This document shows, piece by piece, positions 1 to 9,395 of a DNA stretch of 64,000 nucleotides. This DNA comes from Novosphingobium hassiacum (GTDB lineage: Bacteria > Pseudomonadota > Alphaproteobacteria > Sphingomonadales > Sphingomonadaceae). A program made the translations under genes and the position numbers. The notes beneath the pieces are model-generated. The model had not been told where the DNA came from. It did not search any database and was given only the letters and a program-made list of their open reading frames with translations. Numbering within the stretch: the first letter of the stretch is position 1; the number at the start of each line of letters is the position of its first letter. The DNA is taken from contig NZ_JACICY010000003.1 of NCBI RefSeq assembly GCF_014196055.1, positions 1 to 64,000 of the forward strand, written 5' to 3'.

Positions 1-84
1 GGCAATGAACTTTTTGACCGTTTCCGGCGTGGCCGAAACTCGGCTCTCCCCTGTCGCACGTTCCCGAAGGACGGCGATCTTCAT
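1..84 (-). CDS. pntA: NAD(P) transhydrogenase subunit alpha, N-terminal fragment
   Basis: Only the first 28 codons lie in the window; the gene runs off the left edge. The peptide opens MKIAVLRERATGESRVSATP and continues to KKFIA. This is the typical opening of the NAD-binding alpha subunit of proton-translocating transhydrogenase (AlaDh/PNT N-terminal domain), which couples NADH to NADPH hydride transfer with proton movement at the inner membrane. The start ATG is 19 bp downstream of the stop of the small oxidase subunit gene on the same strand, so the two are probably cotranscribed. The assignment rests on N-terminal similarity alone because the rest of the gene is outside the window. Confidence 0.8.
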   Translation of the reverse strand, partial: MKIAVLRERATGESRVSATPETVKKFIA

Positions 85-103
85 TGCCTCGGCCACGATC
101 CGG

Positions 104-226
104 TTACTGGATCACCAGGACGACAACAAAAGCGAGCACGCAAATGATTGGCGTGGCCCACTTCACCAGGTTCACAAAACCTTCATAGGTCGCATTTGCG
201 GCCTTCATGTCGTTTGCAGAAGCCAT
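104..226 (-). CDS. aa3-type cytochrome c oxidase subunit IV, 40 aa
   Basis: This gene is shorter than most ORF cut-offs. The product starts MASANDMKAANATYEGFVNL and ends in one hydrophobic helix (about residues 22-40) with the stop right after the helix. That matches the bacterial aa3 oxidase subunit IV family: an N-terminal 'ANA-TYEGF' patch plus one membrane span. An in-frame ATG two codons earlier (232) is possible. The ATG at 226 is preferred because GGGGAT sits about five bases before it. It should be a small accessory subunit of the terminal oxidase in the inner membrane. It precedes pntA by 19 bp on the same strand. Intergenic DNA 233-394 shows no other gene. Confidence 0.82.
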   Translation of the reverse strand: MASANDMKAANATYEGFVNLVKWATPIICVLAFVVVLVIQ

Positions 227-394
227 TTTCATCCCCAAAATTAAATGCCGCCCGTGCGCGGTTGGCTTGCTCTAGCGACCACACGGCCCCTGCTCAAGGC
301 CGGAACCAATGCATATGCGCTTAATGGGGTCTTTACCCAATCGCTTTAATGCTCCGCTCCTGTCGCAAGTGTTGGGGAGTCAAAAGACTAGGTC

Positions 395-1813
395 ATGATG
401 GAGCCCGAACAGCGCCTGCTGATGTTGATAGACGACGAACCTGCCCAATGCCGCCTTATTTCAGCGCTGGCATCGCGGGAAGGATGGCGCACGATCATCG
501 CCCGCGATTCGGAAAGCGCCATCGCCACGCTTGGCACGCGCCAGGGTATGCAGCTTGGCGCAATCATTCTGGATCAATGGGTGCCCGGTGACGACGCCTG
601 CAGCTTGATTGCCGAACTCAAGGCGCGTCGCCCCGCGCTGCCGATCCTGATGCTCACCACCAGCAGCTCGCCGCTGCTTGCAGTAGAGGCCATGCGTGCC
701 GGTGCCACCGACTATCTGATCAAGCCCGTCGCGCCCGAGCGCCTTCTTCAGGCGCTGCGCACCGCGACTGCTGTCGAATGCGCGGTCGATGAATTGCAGC
801 CGCTGACCGAAAAGATCGGTGCCACGCTCGATTTCGATTCGATGATCGGCGCAGCCCCGGCCTTCCGCGCGGCCCTCGCCGTCGCCGCCAAGGCCGCGCG
901 AACCCACGCGACGGTATTGATCGAAGGCGAGACCGGTACGGGCAAGGAAATGCTCGTCCGCGCGATGCACGCCGCAAGCCCGCGTTCGAAGACTCCACTA
1001 CGCACCGTCAATATCGGTAGCATCTCGGCCAACCAGATCGAATCGGTCCTGTTCGGCCATGAAAAGGGCGCATTCCCCGGCGCGTTCGAGCGCCACATCG
1101 GCATGCTCCAGCACGCAGATGGCGGAACCTTGGTCATCGACGAGATCGACCGCTTGCCAGAAGCGATGCAAGAGCGCCTGGCTCGCTTCCTCGAACGCGG
1201 CGATGTTCAGCCAATCGGCGCGCGCCATTCCTTCCGCGTCGATGTCCGCCTGATCGCCTGTGCCAACGCCGCGTTCCGCGATCTGGTCGAAACCGGCGAT
1301 TTCCGCGCCGATCTGCATGCACTGCTTGCTCAAACGCAAGTCCTTCTTCCGGCCTTGCGTCAACGCCCCGCCGATATTCCCGCGCTCGCCCGCCATTTCC
1401 TCACGCGCATCGGCGAACAACCCGGCCTTCGCGCGCTCGGCATCACCGATGGCGCACTCGCGCTCCTCGGAGCCTACGACTGGCCCGGCAACGTCCGCCA
1501 GCTCCAGACCACGCTGTTTCGCGCCGCGGTGTTCTGCGAAGGCGAGGCACTGACCGCGCAGGACTTCCCGAGCCTGTCCAATCTGATCGGCGAGGGCAAT
1601 CGCCGCGTACCCAGCGTCACCGACGGCGCCGGGATCACCCTGTTCGCGCCCGACGGCAACCTGCGCCCGCTCGAAGATATCGAAGCCGACGTAATCCGAC
1701 TTGCCATCGGCCATTATCGCGGCCGCATGACCGAAGTCGCCCGCCGCCTCGGCATCGGCCGCTCGACACTGTATCGCAAGCTGTCCGAACTGGGCATCGA
1801 CAACGCCGCTTGA
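395..1813 (+). CDS. Receiver-AAA+-Fis family response regulator with altered GAFTGA loop
   Basis: The 472-aa protein has three domains in order. A receiver domain spans about 1-125 with acidic pair D13/D14, likely phospho-acceptor D60 and K110. An AAA+ sigma-54 activator core spans about 145-390, with Walker A GETGTGKE at 178-185 and Walker B LVIDE at 246-250. A Fis-type helix-turn-helix lies at about 430-470 (RRLGIGRSTLYRKLSELGI). The surface loop that touches sigma-54, normally GAFTGA, reads GAFPGA at 225-230; the key Thr is Pro. In known activators this Thr is needed for open-complex formation, so the protein may not act as a standard sigma-54 activator. No sensor kinase gene is adjacent. 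It converges with folP with no spacer. A second ATG follows directly at 398. Confidence 0.88.
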   Translation: MMEPEQRLLMLIDDEPAQCRLISALASREGWRTIIARDSESAIATLGTRQGMQLGAIILDQWVPGDDACSLIAELKARRPALPILMLTTSSSPLLAVEAMRAGATDYLIKPVAPERLLQALRTATAVECAVDELQPLTEKIGATLDFDSMIGAAPAFRAALAVAAKAARTHATVLIEGETGTGKEMLVRAMHAASPRSKTPLRTVNIGSISANQIESVLFGHEKGAFPGAFERHIGMLQHADGGTLVIDEIDRLPEAMQERLARFLERGDVQPIGARHSFRVDVRLIACANAAFRDLVETGDFRADLHALLAQTQVLLPALRQRPADIPALARHFLTRIGEQPGLRALGITDGALALLGAYDWPGNVRQLQTTLFRAAVFCEGEALTAQDFPSLSNLIGEGNRRVPSVTDGAGITLFAPDGNLRPLEDIEADVIRLAIGHYRGRMTEVARRLGIGRSTLYRKLSELGIDNAA

Positions 1814-2923
1814 TTACACGAGCTGGCTGAAATCCGTCAGCGCCGCATCGCGCAAGCCACGCCACACGTGCAGCGCCTGCACGGTTTCGGCCACGTCGTG
1901 CACCCGCAGCAGCTGCGCGCCTGAATCCATCGCCTTCAACGCCAGCATAACCGACCCCGCGGTTCTCTGATGCGCCGGTGCCTCGTTCGACAGCGCCCCA
2001 ATCAGCCGTTTGCGGCTCGCGCCGAACAGCAGTGGCTGACCGAGCGCGTGAAACAGCGGAAGCGCGTTGATCAACGCCAGGTTCTCGGCCAGCGTCTTGC
2101 CAAAGCCGATGCCGGGATCGAGCACGATCTTGTCGCGCGCGATCCCTGCCGCCAGCGCCGCGTCACGCCGCTCCAGCAGCCAGTCGAACACATCGAGCAC
2201 GACATCGGTATATTCGCCGTCGGCATGAAGATCGCCATCACCGCCGGGGGCGTGCATCAGCACCACCGGCACGCCCGATCGCCGGACGATCTCGACCGTT
2301 CGGGGATCGTGGCGCATAGCGGAAACGTCGTTGACGATATGTGCCCCGGCGGCCAGCGCAGCCTCGATCACAGTCGAGCGCCGGCTGTCGATCGAAATCG
2401 CGGCCCCGCTTGCGGCAAGGCGTTCGATCACCGGCACGACGCGCTTGACCTCGTCGCCCTCCCACACCGCCGCTGCACCGGGCCGCGTGGATTCCCCGCC
2501 GACGTCGATGATGCCCGCCCCCGCCGCCAGCATGGCGTGCGCGTGATCCAGCGCCGCGTCGGGCTTGTCGAGAAACTCGCCACCATCCGAAAAGCTGTCG
2601 GGTGTGACGTTGAGAATACCCATGATCTGCGGTTGGTCGAGGCGGACCGTGCGCGTGCCGCAAATCAGCGGAGCGTGGGCGCGCCGCAGGTTGTCCCATT
2701 GCACGCTGGCTTCGATACCCAGCGCGTCGGGCAGTTCCCCGACTGCAGTCATCATGTCGGAAGTACCGACCCGCCTGCGCGACACCACCGCGCCGCCATC
2801 GCGTACGATCAGTGCAAACCCGCTAGCGTAAGTCAGCCCACCGCCGAGCCGGATCGCCTCGCCCTCTTCGGCCTGCGGGCTATCGGCCAGCGCGATCGGG
2901 CGAATGTAAACTCTTGTTGTCAT
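1814..2923 (-). CDS. folP: Dihydropteroate synthase
   Basis: DHPS joins para-aminobenzoate to dihydropterin pyrophosphate in cytoplasmic folate synthesis and is the sulfonamide target. The 369-aa product carries the family signatures MGILNVTPDSFSDGG (101-115), DVGGESTRPG (140-149), SIDSR near 177 and NDVS near 198, plus GASRKRLIG near the C terminus. It is about 95 residues longer than the roughly 275-aa E. coli type because of an N-terminal extension without recognisable motifs. The start ATG at 2923 was chosen because upstream in-frame sequence is the GC-rich palindromic repeat. The stop at 1814-1816 abuts the stop of the convergent regulator, so the transcripts must run into each other. 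Confidence 0.95.
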   Translation of the reverse strand: MTTRVYIRPIALADSPQAEEGEAIRLGGGLTYASGFALIVRDGGAVVSRRRVGTSDMMTAVGELPDALGIEASVQWDNLRRAHAPLICGTRTVRLDQPQIMGILNVTPDSFSDGGEFLDKPDAALDHAHAMLAAGAGIIDVGGESTRPGAAAVWEGDEVKRVVPVIERLAASGAAISIDSRRSTVIEAALAAGAHIVNDVSAMRHDPRTVEIVRRSGVPVVLMHAPGGDGDLHADGEYTDVVLDVFDWLLERRDAALAAGIARDKIVLDPGIGFGKTLAENLALINALPLFHALGQPLLFGASRKRLIGALSNEAPAHQRTAGSVMLALKAMDSGAQLLRVHDVAETVQALHVWRGLRDAALTDFSQLV

Positions 2924-2924
2924 C

Positions 2925-3054
2925 GTGCGTCCCTGCGAAAGCGGGGACCTCAGGCGATTATGCTCTGCGTCCCCGCGAAGGCGGGACCTCGGGCAATTAC
3001 ACGCAAGGTTCCGCCTGAAGACCTGAGGCCCCCGCCTTCGCGGGGGCGCGTATC
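2925..3054. repeat. Three copies of a GC-rich palindromic intergenic repeat
   Basis: The folP-ccrM gap is filled by units resembling CGTCCCCGCGAAGGCGGG followed by ACCTCRGGCRATT. Two units lie in direct order (about 2928-2959 and 2968-2999) and a third is inverted (about 3019-3054). Each can fold into a short hairpin (CCCCGCgaaGGCGGGG type). Two further copies in opposed orientation lie at 53193-53260. The size, palindromic core and intergenic position resemble REP/BIME elements. No transposase is seen nearby. Confidence 0.8.
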
Positions 3055-3078
3055 GTTTATGCACTCAACGACAGATGC

Positions 3079-4407
<1,329 letters not shown>

Positions 4408-4423
4408 ACCGCCAATTTTTTTG

Positions 4424-5068
4424 TCAGAACATCTCGAGTTGTGCGACCGGGGCAAAGCTGCGGCGGTGGAGCACCGTCGGGCCGTGCGTGCGCAACGCAG
4501 TCAGATGCTCAGGCGTCCCATACCCCGCATTGCGCTCCCACCCGTAATGCGGGTGCGCCTGCGCTGCTTCGCGCATCAATCGGTCACGATGCTCCTTGGC
4601 AATGATCGACGCTGCCGAAATGCACGGCTCCAGCGCATCGCCGCCAACGATCGGTCGCGCAGGCCAGCACCACTCAGGTCGCCGACCGTGTGGCGTCAGG
4701 TTGCCATCGACAAGCACCTCGCCCACGGCCTCGTCGTGCGCCAGTTGCTCGCACAGCGCGGCAACTGCCAGCGTCATCGCCAGCATCGTCGCCCCGAAGA
4801 TGTTGAGGCGATCGATGTCCTCCGGCCCGACAACGCCCACGGCCCAGCGGCACCGGCGCTTGATCTTCTCTTCAAGTACCGCACGGCGTGCCGACGTCAG
4901 CTTCTTGGAATCGTCCAGCCCCGACGGCCTCGGCTTGCACAGCACCACCGCCGCAGCGACAACCGGCCCCGCCAGCGGTCCGCGCCCTGCCTCGTCCACG
5001 CCCACGATCAGCCCGCCCGATCCACAGGCAGACGAAAAGGAACTGGCACTAATTACGCTCGCTGGCAT
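4424..5068 (-). CDS. rnhB: Ribonuclease HII
   Basis: RNase HII cuts the RNA strand of RNA-DNA hybrids and removes single ribonucleotides from DNA. The 214-aa protein shows the DEAGRG active-site motif at 25-30, a second acidic site in VLVDGN and the conserved ISAASIIAKEHRD stretch. Its length is normal for the family. The start at 5068 leaves only nine bases before the divergent start at 5078, so each gene's promoter would overlap the other's 5' end. A slightly later start just before GLIVGVDEAGRG cannot be excluded. It lies upstream of ccrM on the same strand, separated by the GANTC cluster. Confidence 0.94.
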   Translation of the reverse strand: MPASVISASSFSSACGSGGLIVGVDEAGRGPLAGPVVAAAVVLCKPRPSGLDDSKKLTSARRAVLEEKIKRRCRWAVGVVGPEDIDRLNIFGATMLAMTLAVAALCEQLAHDEAVGEVLVDGNLTPHGRRPEWCWPARPIVGGDALEPCISAASIIAKEHRDRLMREAAQAHPHYGWERNAGYGTPEHLTALRTHGPTVLHRRSFAPVAQLEMF

Positions 5069-5077
5069 TGTGGGCTC

Positions 5078-6220
5078 ATGAAGAATCCGATCCTGCGCGC
5101 GTTATCGCCGCTCGCCCTCCTGCTCGCAAGCTGCGGCTCATCGATTTCAGCGCAGGGGTCCGACGCGACCGAACCGGCAGCGGCAGGAATGGCGATAGCC
5201 GATGTCGCGACGTTCGAAGAGCCTTGGGCCATGGCGTTCCTGCCCGGTACCGACACCGCGCTGATCACCGAGCGCAAAGGCAAGCTCAAGCTCTGGCGGA
5301 CCGGCGGTGCGGTGTCGGTCGATGTCGCTGGCGTGCCACAGGTCGATTACGGCGGTCAGGGCGGCCTCGGCGATATCATTGCCGCGCCCGATTTCGCCAC
5401 CAGCGGCATGGTTTACCTCAGCTGGGCCGAAGCCGACACGGGCGATACGCGCGGCGCAGTCGTCGCCCGTGCCAAGTTGATCACCGGTGACAAGCCTCGC
5501 CTCGAAGGCCTGCAGATCATCTGGAAGCAATTCCCCAAGGTCACAGGCCGCGGCCATTACTCTCACCGCATGGCGTTCTCACCCGAAGGCAAGTACCTGT
5601 TCGTGTCTTCGGGCGAGCGCCAGAAGTTCACCCCGGCACAGGACCTGTCAGTCAATCTCGGCAAGGTGCTGCGGCTCATGCCAGATGGCACGCCCGCTCC
5701 CGGCAATCCCTTTGCCGATAAGGGCGGCGTCTCGCCACAGATCTGGTCCTACGGCCACCGCAACCTGCTTGGCCTCGCGTTCTCGCCCGATGGTCGCCTG
5801 TGGGATCTCGAACACGGCCCGGCGGGCGGTGACGAGATCAACCTCGTCGAGCCGGCCAAGAACTATGGATGGCCGCTGGTTTCGGACGGCGATCACTATG
5901 ACGGCAAGCCGATCCCGCGCAACAAGACCCGCCCCGACCTCGCCCAGCCCGCGATCAGCTGGAACCCCGTCATCGCGCCGGGCGACATGATCTTCTACAC
6001 GGGCAAGGCTTTCCCGCAGTGGCAGGGCCAGTTCCTGATCGCAGGGCTCGGCTCGGGCGGCCTTGTCCGCGTCGCGATCGAAGGCAACAAGGCGCGCGAG
6101 GTCGAACGCATCGACCTTGGCAACCGTATCCGCGAGATCAGACAAGCGCCCGATGGCACGATCTATGTCCTCGAAGATGGCAAAGGCGGCCGCCTGCGCC
6201 ACATCACGCCCAAGACCTAG
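5078..6220 (+). CDS. PQQ-type soluble aldose sugar dehydrogenase-like lipoprotein
   Basis: The 380-aa product belongs to the glucose/sorbosone dehydrogenase beta-propeller family. Indicative segments are FEEPWAMAFLPG, GHYSHRMAFSPEGKYL, WSYGHRNLLGLAF and EHGPAGGDEINL with the following YGWP. The histidine in GHYSHR corresponds to the region that serves PQQ and substrate in characterised members. The N terminus is a lipoprotein signal with lipobox LASC (Cys19), so the enzyme is probably anchored in the periplasm or outer membrane. Sugar specificity cannot be read from sequence. The ATG at 5078 was chosen because the signal peptide starts there. Its stop overlaps that of the convergent protease inside the palindrome CTAG. 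Confidence 0.88.
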   Translation: MKNPILRALSPLALLLASCGSSISAQGSDATEPAAAGMAIADVATFEEPWAMAFLPGTDTALITERKGKLKLWRTGGAVSVDVAGVPQVDYGGQGGLGDIIAAPDFATSGMVYLSWAEADTGDTRGAVVARAKLITGDKPRLEGLQIIWKQFPKVTGRGHYSHRMAFSPEGKYLFVSSGERQKFTPAQDLSVNLGKVLRLMPDGTPAPGNPFADKGGVSPQIWSYGHRNLLGLAFSPDGRLWDLEHGPAGGDEINLVEPAKNYGWPLVSDGDHYDGKPIPRNKTRPDLAQPAISWNPVIAPGDMIFYTGKAFPQWQGQFLIAGLGSGGLVRVAIEGNKAREVERIDLGNRIREIRQAPDGTIYVLEDGKGGRLRHITPKT

Positions 6221-8532
6221 AACGCAGCAGACCACCGCACCGCCGCGCCGCCATCGTCGGACACGGCGGCAAAGTGCCCCGGATTGCGCCGCCAAAACAG
6301 GCTCGTCGCCACGTTTCCGCCTAGCGCGCTCAAGCTCCAGGCCAGCTCGGCATCGATCTCCCGACCCTTGGGCGCGAGCGACAGCGGCACGCGCGAGAAC
6401 GATGCGAGCCCGGTCGCGTAGTCGTAACCCACGGGCAAATTCAACAGCAGGGCGCCGCTCTCTACCCGCAATGGCTGCGACAGTCGCAAGGCCAGGCGGT
6501 CACCCGCCGCGAGCATCCCGTCGCGCGCCAGATCCACCGCCCATGACGAGGAAACCAGTCTCGATCCGTTGGCGGTAATCGCACCGCGATCGATCCGCGT
6601 GATGCCCAGATTGCCCGACGCTGCCAGTTGCCACCCCGTCGCCGGACGCCACGTGACACCGGGAGCAAAGCTTACCGTCGTCGCTCCGCCGCCGCCCAGT
6701 GCCTCGGCAAAACGCGCGCCAAGTACAGTGCGATCCTCGCGCATCAGCCCTAGGCCGACCCGCCAGTCCAAACCTGCGCTGCGCCTGCCATCGACGGCCA
6801 CTCCGAACCGCACCAACCGATCGATGCGGCGGTTTTGCAGCGCTTCGGGACGCCAGACCTCAGCCCGCTCCGCGTTCACGGTCAGCCCGGCCCCGCCGAT
6901 CCGGTAGCGGACCGCAAGGCCCGTCTGCGAACGCTCGGCAAGGCCACTGCCGACACCTGCGATCAAGAACACAGGCTCGTGCCGCCTCTGTAACTGGCTC
7001 GTCAGTCCCTGCCCCGCAACGTTCCAGCCGAGCGCCACGTCAAACTTGTCGCCAAGACGCGTAACGAGGCTGGACGCCAGCACTTTGGCGCGATCGCGGT
7101 CACCCGACGCAAGCCGCAGCGGCGCTGCACCGAACCGCCGATCGACCGAAAACGCCAGCGTCGCACCATCGGCATCAAGCGCGATCGAGCGCGCAGGCGA
7201 ACCCAGCGCCTCGATCAACGGCTGTCGCGCCTGCCCAGCGCGCAACCCTTGCGCCAGATCGAGCCGGTAGGCCCGCGCGTAGCCGTCGAGCATGACTGTC
7301 GGCAGAGACGCACCGGAGATCGCATCCCCCATCGCGGCGCTTGTCATCCCGGCAAGGCTGCCCAGCGAAACCGCCACCGACGTCCCCGCCAGCCCGGTCG
7401 ATCCCTGCGGCGAGAACGCCCTGGCAATATCGAGGATGCCGCGCCCATAGGTCGCATCGGTGCCGCTCGCCCCGGCATCGCGTGCCGACGACAGAAGTAG
7501 GCTGACGATCTGCTTGGCAGTCAGGTTTGGGAATGCCTGCGCCAGCAAGGCGGCCGCGCCGGACACCTGCGGCGCGGAAAAGCTTGTGCCGCTGACCACC
7601 CGCACGAATGTCCCTTCGGTTGTGGTCTCGGTCTTGATCACGCCGTTTTCGTAGACACAGCAGATCTGCTGCCCCAGCGCCATCAGCGTCGACGAAGCCG
7701 ATGTACCGGGCCGGTTGCTGAAATTGGAGACAACGCCGAACTCGTCCACGGAACCCACGATCAGGACGTTCGCGCCGCCCGCCTGCAAGACGGAGGCTGC
7801 GAACGGGTCCGGATTGCTGGGATCGACGCCAGCCTCGGTGCTGTCCCCATCGTTGCCTGCTGACACAACCACGACAAGGCCAGCCGCCGCAGCCCTCCCG
7901 ACTGCCGCGCGCAACGTTGCATTGGCCGCATCGCCGCCAAGCGAAAGGTTGACGACGCGCGCGCCGGCGCGAATCGCGGAATCGATCCCGGCGGTGATGT
8001 TCTCGTCCGAAAACGTGCATCCGTCCGCGTCAAGGCATGACCCCGGCGTATCGGCACGCAACATCTGGATCGTCGCGCTCCACGCAATGCCCATGACCCC
8101 GGTATTGTTGCGCGCCGCAGCAGCAACCAACGCAACCTGCGTCCCGTGATCGTCGTCGCCATTAATCAGTCCGCGCGTGCCGCCGACGTCGGTCGAGGAC
8201 CCGGCAATACGCCCGGAAAACTCGGGGTTCGTTGTGTCTATCCCCGAATCGACGATCGCGATTGTGGTTCCCTGCCCACTGGCACCCGCGTCCCACGCCG
8301 TGATGGCGCCGTGAAACGCTGGCCCGTCGGACCTGCGATACTCAGACGTATTGAAGTTCGTCGCGGTGGGCGTCGGCGTAGGCGTAGGAACTGGTGTTGG
8401 GGTTGGGGTCGGAGCCGGAGTGGGCGCAGGCACGGGCGCAGGTGTACTGGCCACGCCGCCCCCGCCGCCACATCCCGACAATGCCAGCATAGCAGCCAAC
8501 ACCGGCAAGCTCGTCAGTCCCAACTTGCGCAT
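6217..8532 (-). CDS. S8 subtilisin-like autotransporter serine protease, lipoprotein signal
   Basis: This 771-aa protein begins with a lipoprotein signal (lipobox LSGC, Cys21). A Gly run and a proline/threonine-rich linker (about 30-57) follow. A subtilisin domain has catalytic Asp95 (AIVDSGIDT), His129 (DDDHGTQVA) and Ser317 (SGTSFSAPQ). The C-terminal ~330 residues look like an autotransporter beta-barrel, with alternating hydrophobic strands and a terminal Phe. The cell would display or release the protease domain at the surface. The start ATG at 8532 has AAGGACA upstream. The linker makes a low-complexity DNA stretch at about 8360-8450. The family often carries a type V barrel, but pairing it with a lipobox is less usual. 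Confidence 0.9.
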   Translation of the reverse strand: MRKLGLTSLPVLAAMLALSGCGGGGGVASTPAPVPAPTPAPTPTPTPVPTPTPTPTATNFNTSEYRRSDGPAFHGAITAWDAGASGQGTTIAIVDSGIDTTNPEFSGRIAGSSTDVGGTRGLINGDDDHGTQVALVAAAARNNTGVMGIAWSATIQMLRADTPGSCLDADGCTFSDENITAGIDSAIRAGARVVNLSLGGDAANATLRAAVGRAAAAGLVVVVSAGNDGDSTEAGVDPSNPDPFAASVLQAGGANVLIVGSVDEFGVVSNFSNRPGTSASSTLMALGQQICCVYENGVIKTETTTEGTFVRVVSGTSFSAPQVSGAAALLAQAFPNLTAKQIVSLLLSSARDAGASGTDATYGRGILDIARAFSPQGSTGLAGTSVAVSLGSLAGMTSAAMGDAISGASLPTVMLDGYARAYRLDLAQGLRAGQARQPLIEALGSPARSIALDADGATLAFSVDRRFGAAPLRLASGDRDRAKVLASSLVTRLGDKFDVALGWNVAGQGLTSQLQRRHEPVFLIAGVGSGLAERSQTGLAVRYRIGGAGLTVNAERAEVWRPEALQNRRIDRLVRFGVAVDGRRSAGLDWRVGLGLMREDRTVLGARFAEALGGGGATTVSFAPGVTWRPATGWQLAASGNLGITRIDRGAITANGSRLVSSSWAVDLARDGMLAAGDRLALRLSQPLRVESGALLLNLPVGYDYATGLASFSRVPLSLAPKGREIDAELAWSLSALGGNVATSLFWRRNPGHFAAVSDDGGAAVRWSAAF

Positions 8533-8654
8533 GCCCTGTCCTTGCCTCATCCGCCCCCGAAATACGCGCCCCACTGATATTCCCATGGTGACAGGGTCGC
8601 TGATAACTGCTTGCGGGTAAATGCCCTTTGACACAGCACGGACGGATATTGCTG

Positions 8655-9332
8655 ATGCCTTTCGATGCCACGCGCGTGGACTGCTGGATCTTCGATCTCG
8701 ATAACACGCTCTACCCGCCGTCGACCCGGCTGTTCGACCAGATCGACATCCGCATGGGTGAGTTCATCGAGAACCTCTTGGGCTGCGATTCCATCGAGGC
8801 GCGGCGCGTCCAGAAACTGTACTTCCACGATCACGGCACCACGCTTTCGGGCCTGATGCACTACCACGCGATCGACCCGCACGAATTCCTCGGCTTCGTC
8901 CATGATATCGACATGACGCCACTCGCCGCCGCGCCACGGCTGGCGCCCAAGCTTGCTGCGCTACCCGGGCGCAAACTGGTCTTCACCAACGGCGACGATG
9001 CCTATGCGGGCCGCGTGCTGCAGGCGCTCGACCTGTCGGACAGCTTCGATGGGATGTGGGACATCCACGCGATGAACTACCGACCCAAGCCTGAGCCATC
9101 GGCTTACAGCGGGATGATCGAAGCACTCGACATCCGCCCCGAAACCGCCGTCTTCGTCGAAGACATGGCGCGCAACCTGGCTCCGGCCAAGGCGCTCGGC
9201 ATGCAGACCGTTTGGCTCGATCTCGCCACCGAATGGGGCGACCGTGCCAAGGACGATGCCGCCATCGACCTTGTGATCGACGACATCGCGCAGTGGCTCG
9301 ACACCCTTGCCGATAACGCCACTCTGGGCTAG
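8655..9332 (+). CDS. HAD-family pyrimidine 5'-nucleotidase
   Basis: The 225-aa HAD hydrolase has motif I FDLDNTLYPP (nucleophile Asp14, Asp16), motif II VFTNGD, a lysine in YRPKPEPSAY and motif IV FVEDMARNL. The combination DLDNTLYP with the downstream NYRPKPEP is typical of the pyrimidine 5'-nucleotidase subgroup (SDT1/TIGR01993 type), which dephosphorylates UMP/CMP-like nucleotides; the exact substrate is inferred. The ATG at 8655 precedes the conserved core closely. It sits upstream of dapD in the same direction with a 63-bp gap and may share a transcript. Divergent from the protease. Confidence 0.88.
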   Translation: MPFDATRVDCWIFDLDNTLYPPSTRLFDQIDIRMGEFIENLLGCDSIEARRVQKLYFHDHGTTLSGLMHYHAIDPHEFLGFVHDIDMTPLAAAPRLAPKLAALPGRKLVFTNGDDAYAGRVLQALDLSDSFDGMWDIHAMNYRPKPEPSAYSGMIEALDIRPETAVFVEDMARNLAPAKALGMQTVWLDLATEWGDRAKDDAAIDLVIDDIAQWLDTLADNATLG

Positions 9333-9395
9333 GCGGCGCGCAATTTTGTTGCAGGCCCACCCGGGCGCAAGACACGATCCCGATGGAGACATGCC

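Noticed and set aside
5..244. A 79-codon plus-strand frame at the left edge
   Set aside because: It is antisense to pntA and the oxidase subunit IV gene, which have recognisable protein sequences.
2925..3054. Possible CRISPR array
   Set aside because: Units differ in orientation and spacing and are palindromic; there are no uniform spacers and no cas genes.
8360..8450. Simple-sequence DNA with repeated GTxGG-like units
   Set aside because: It encodes the Pro/Thr linker of the autotransporter; the repetition is explained by protein sequence.
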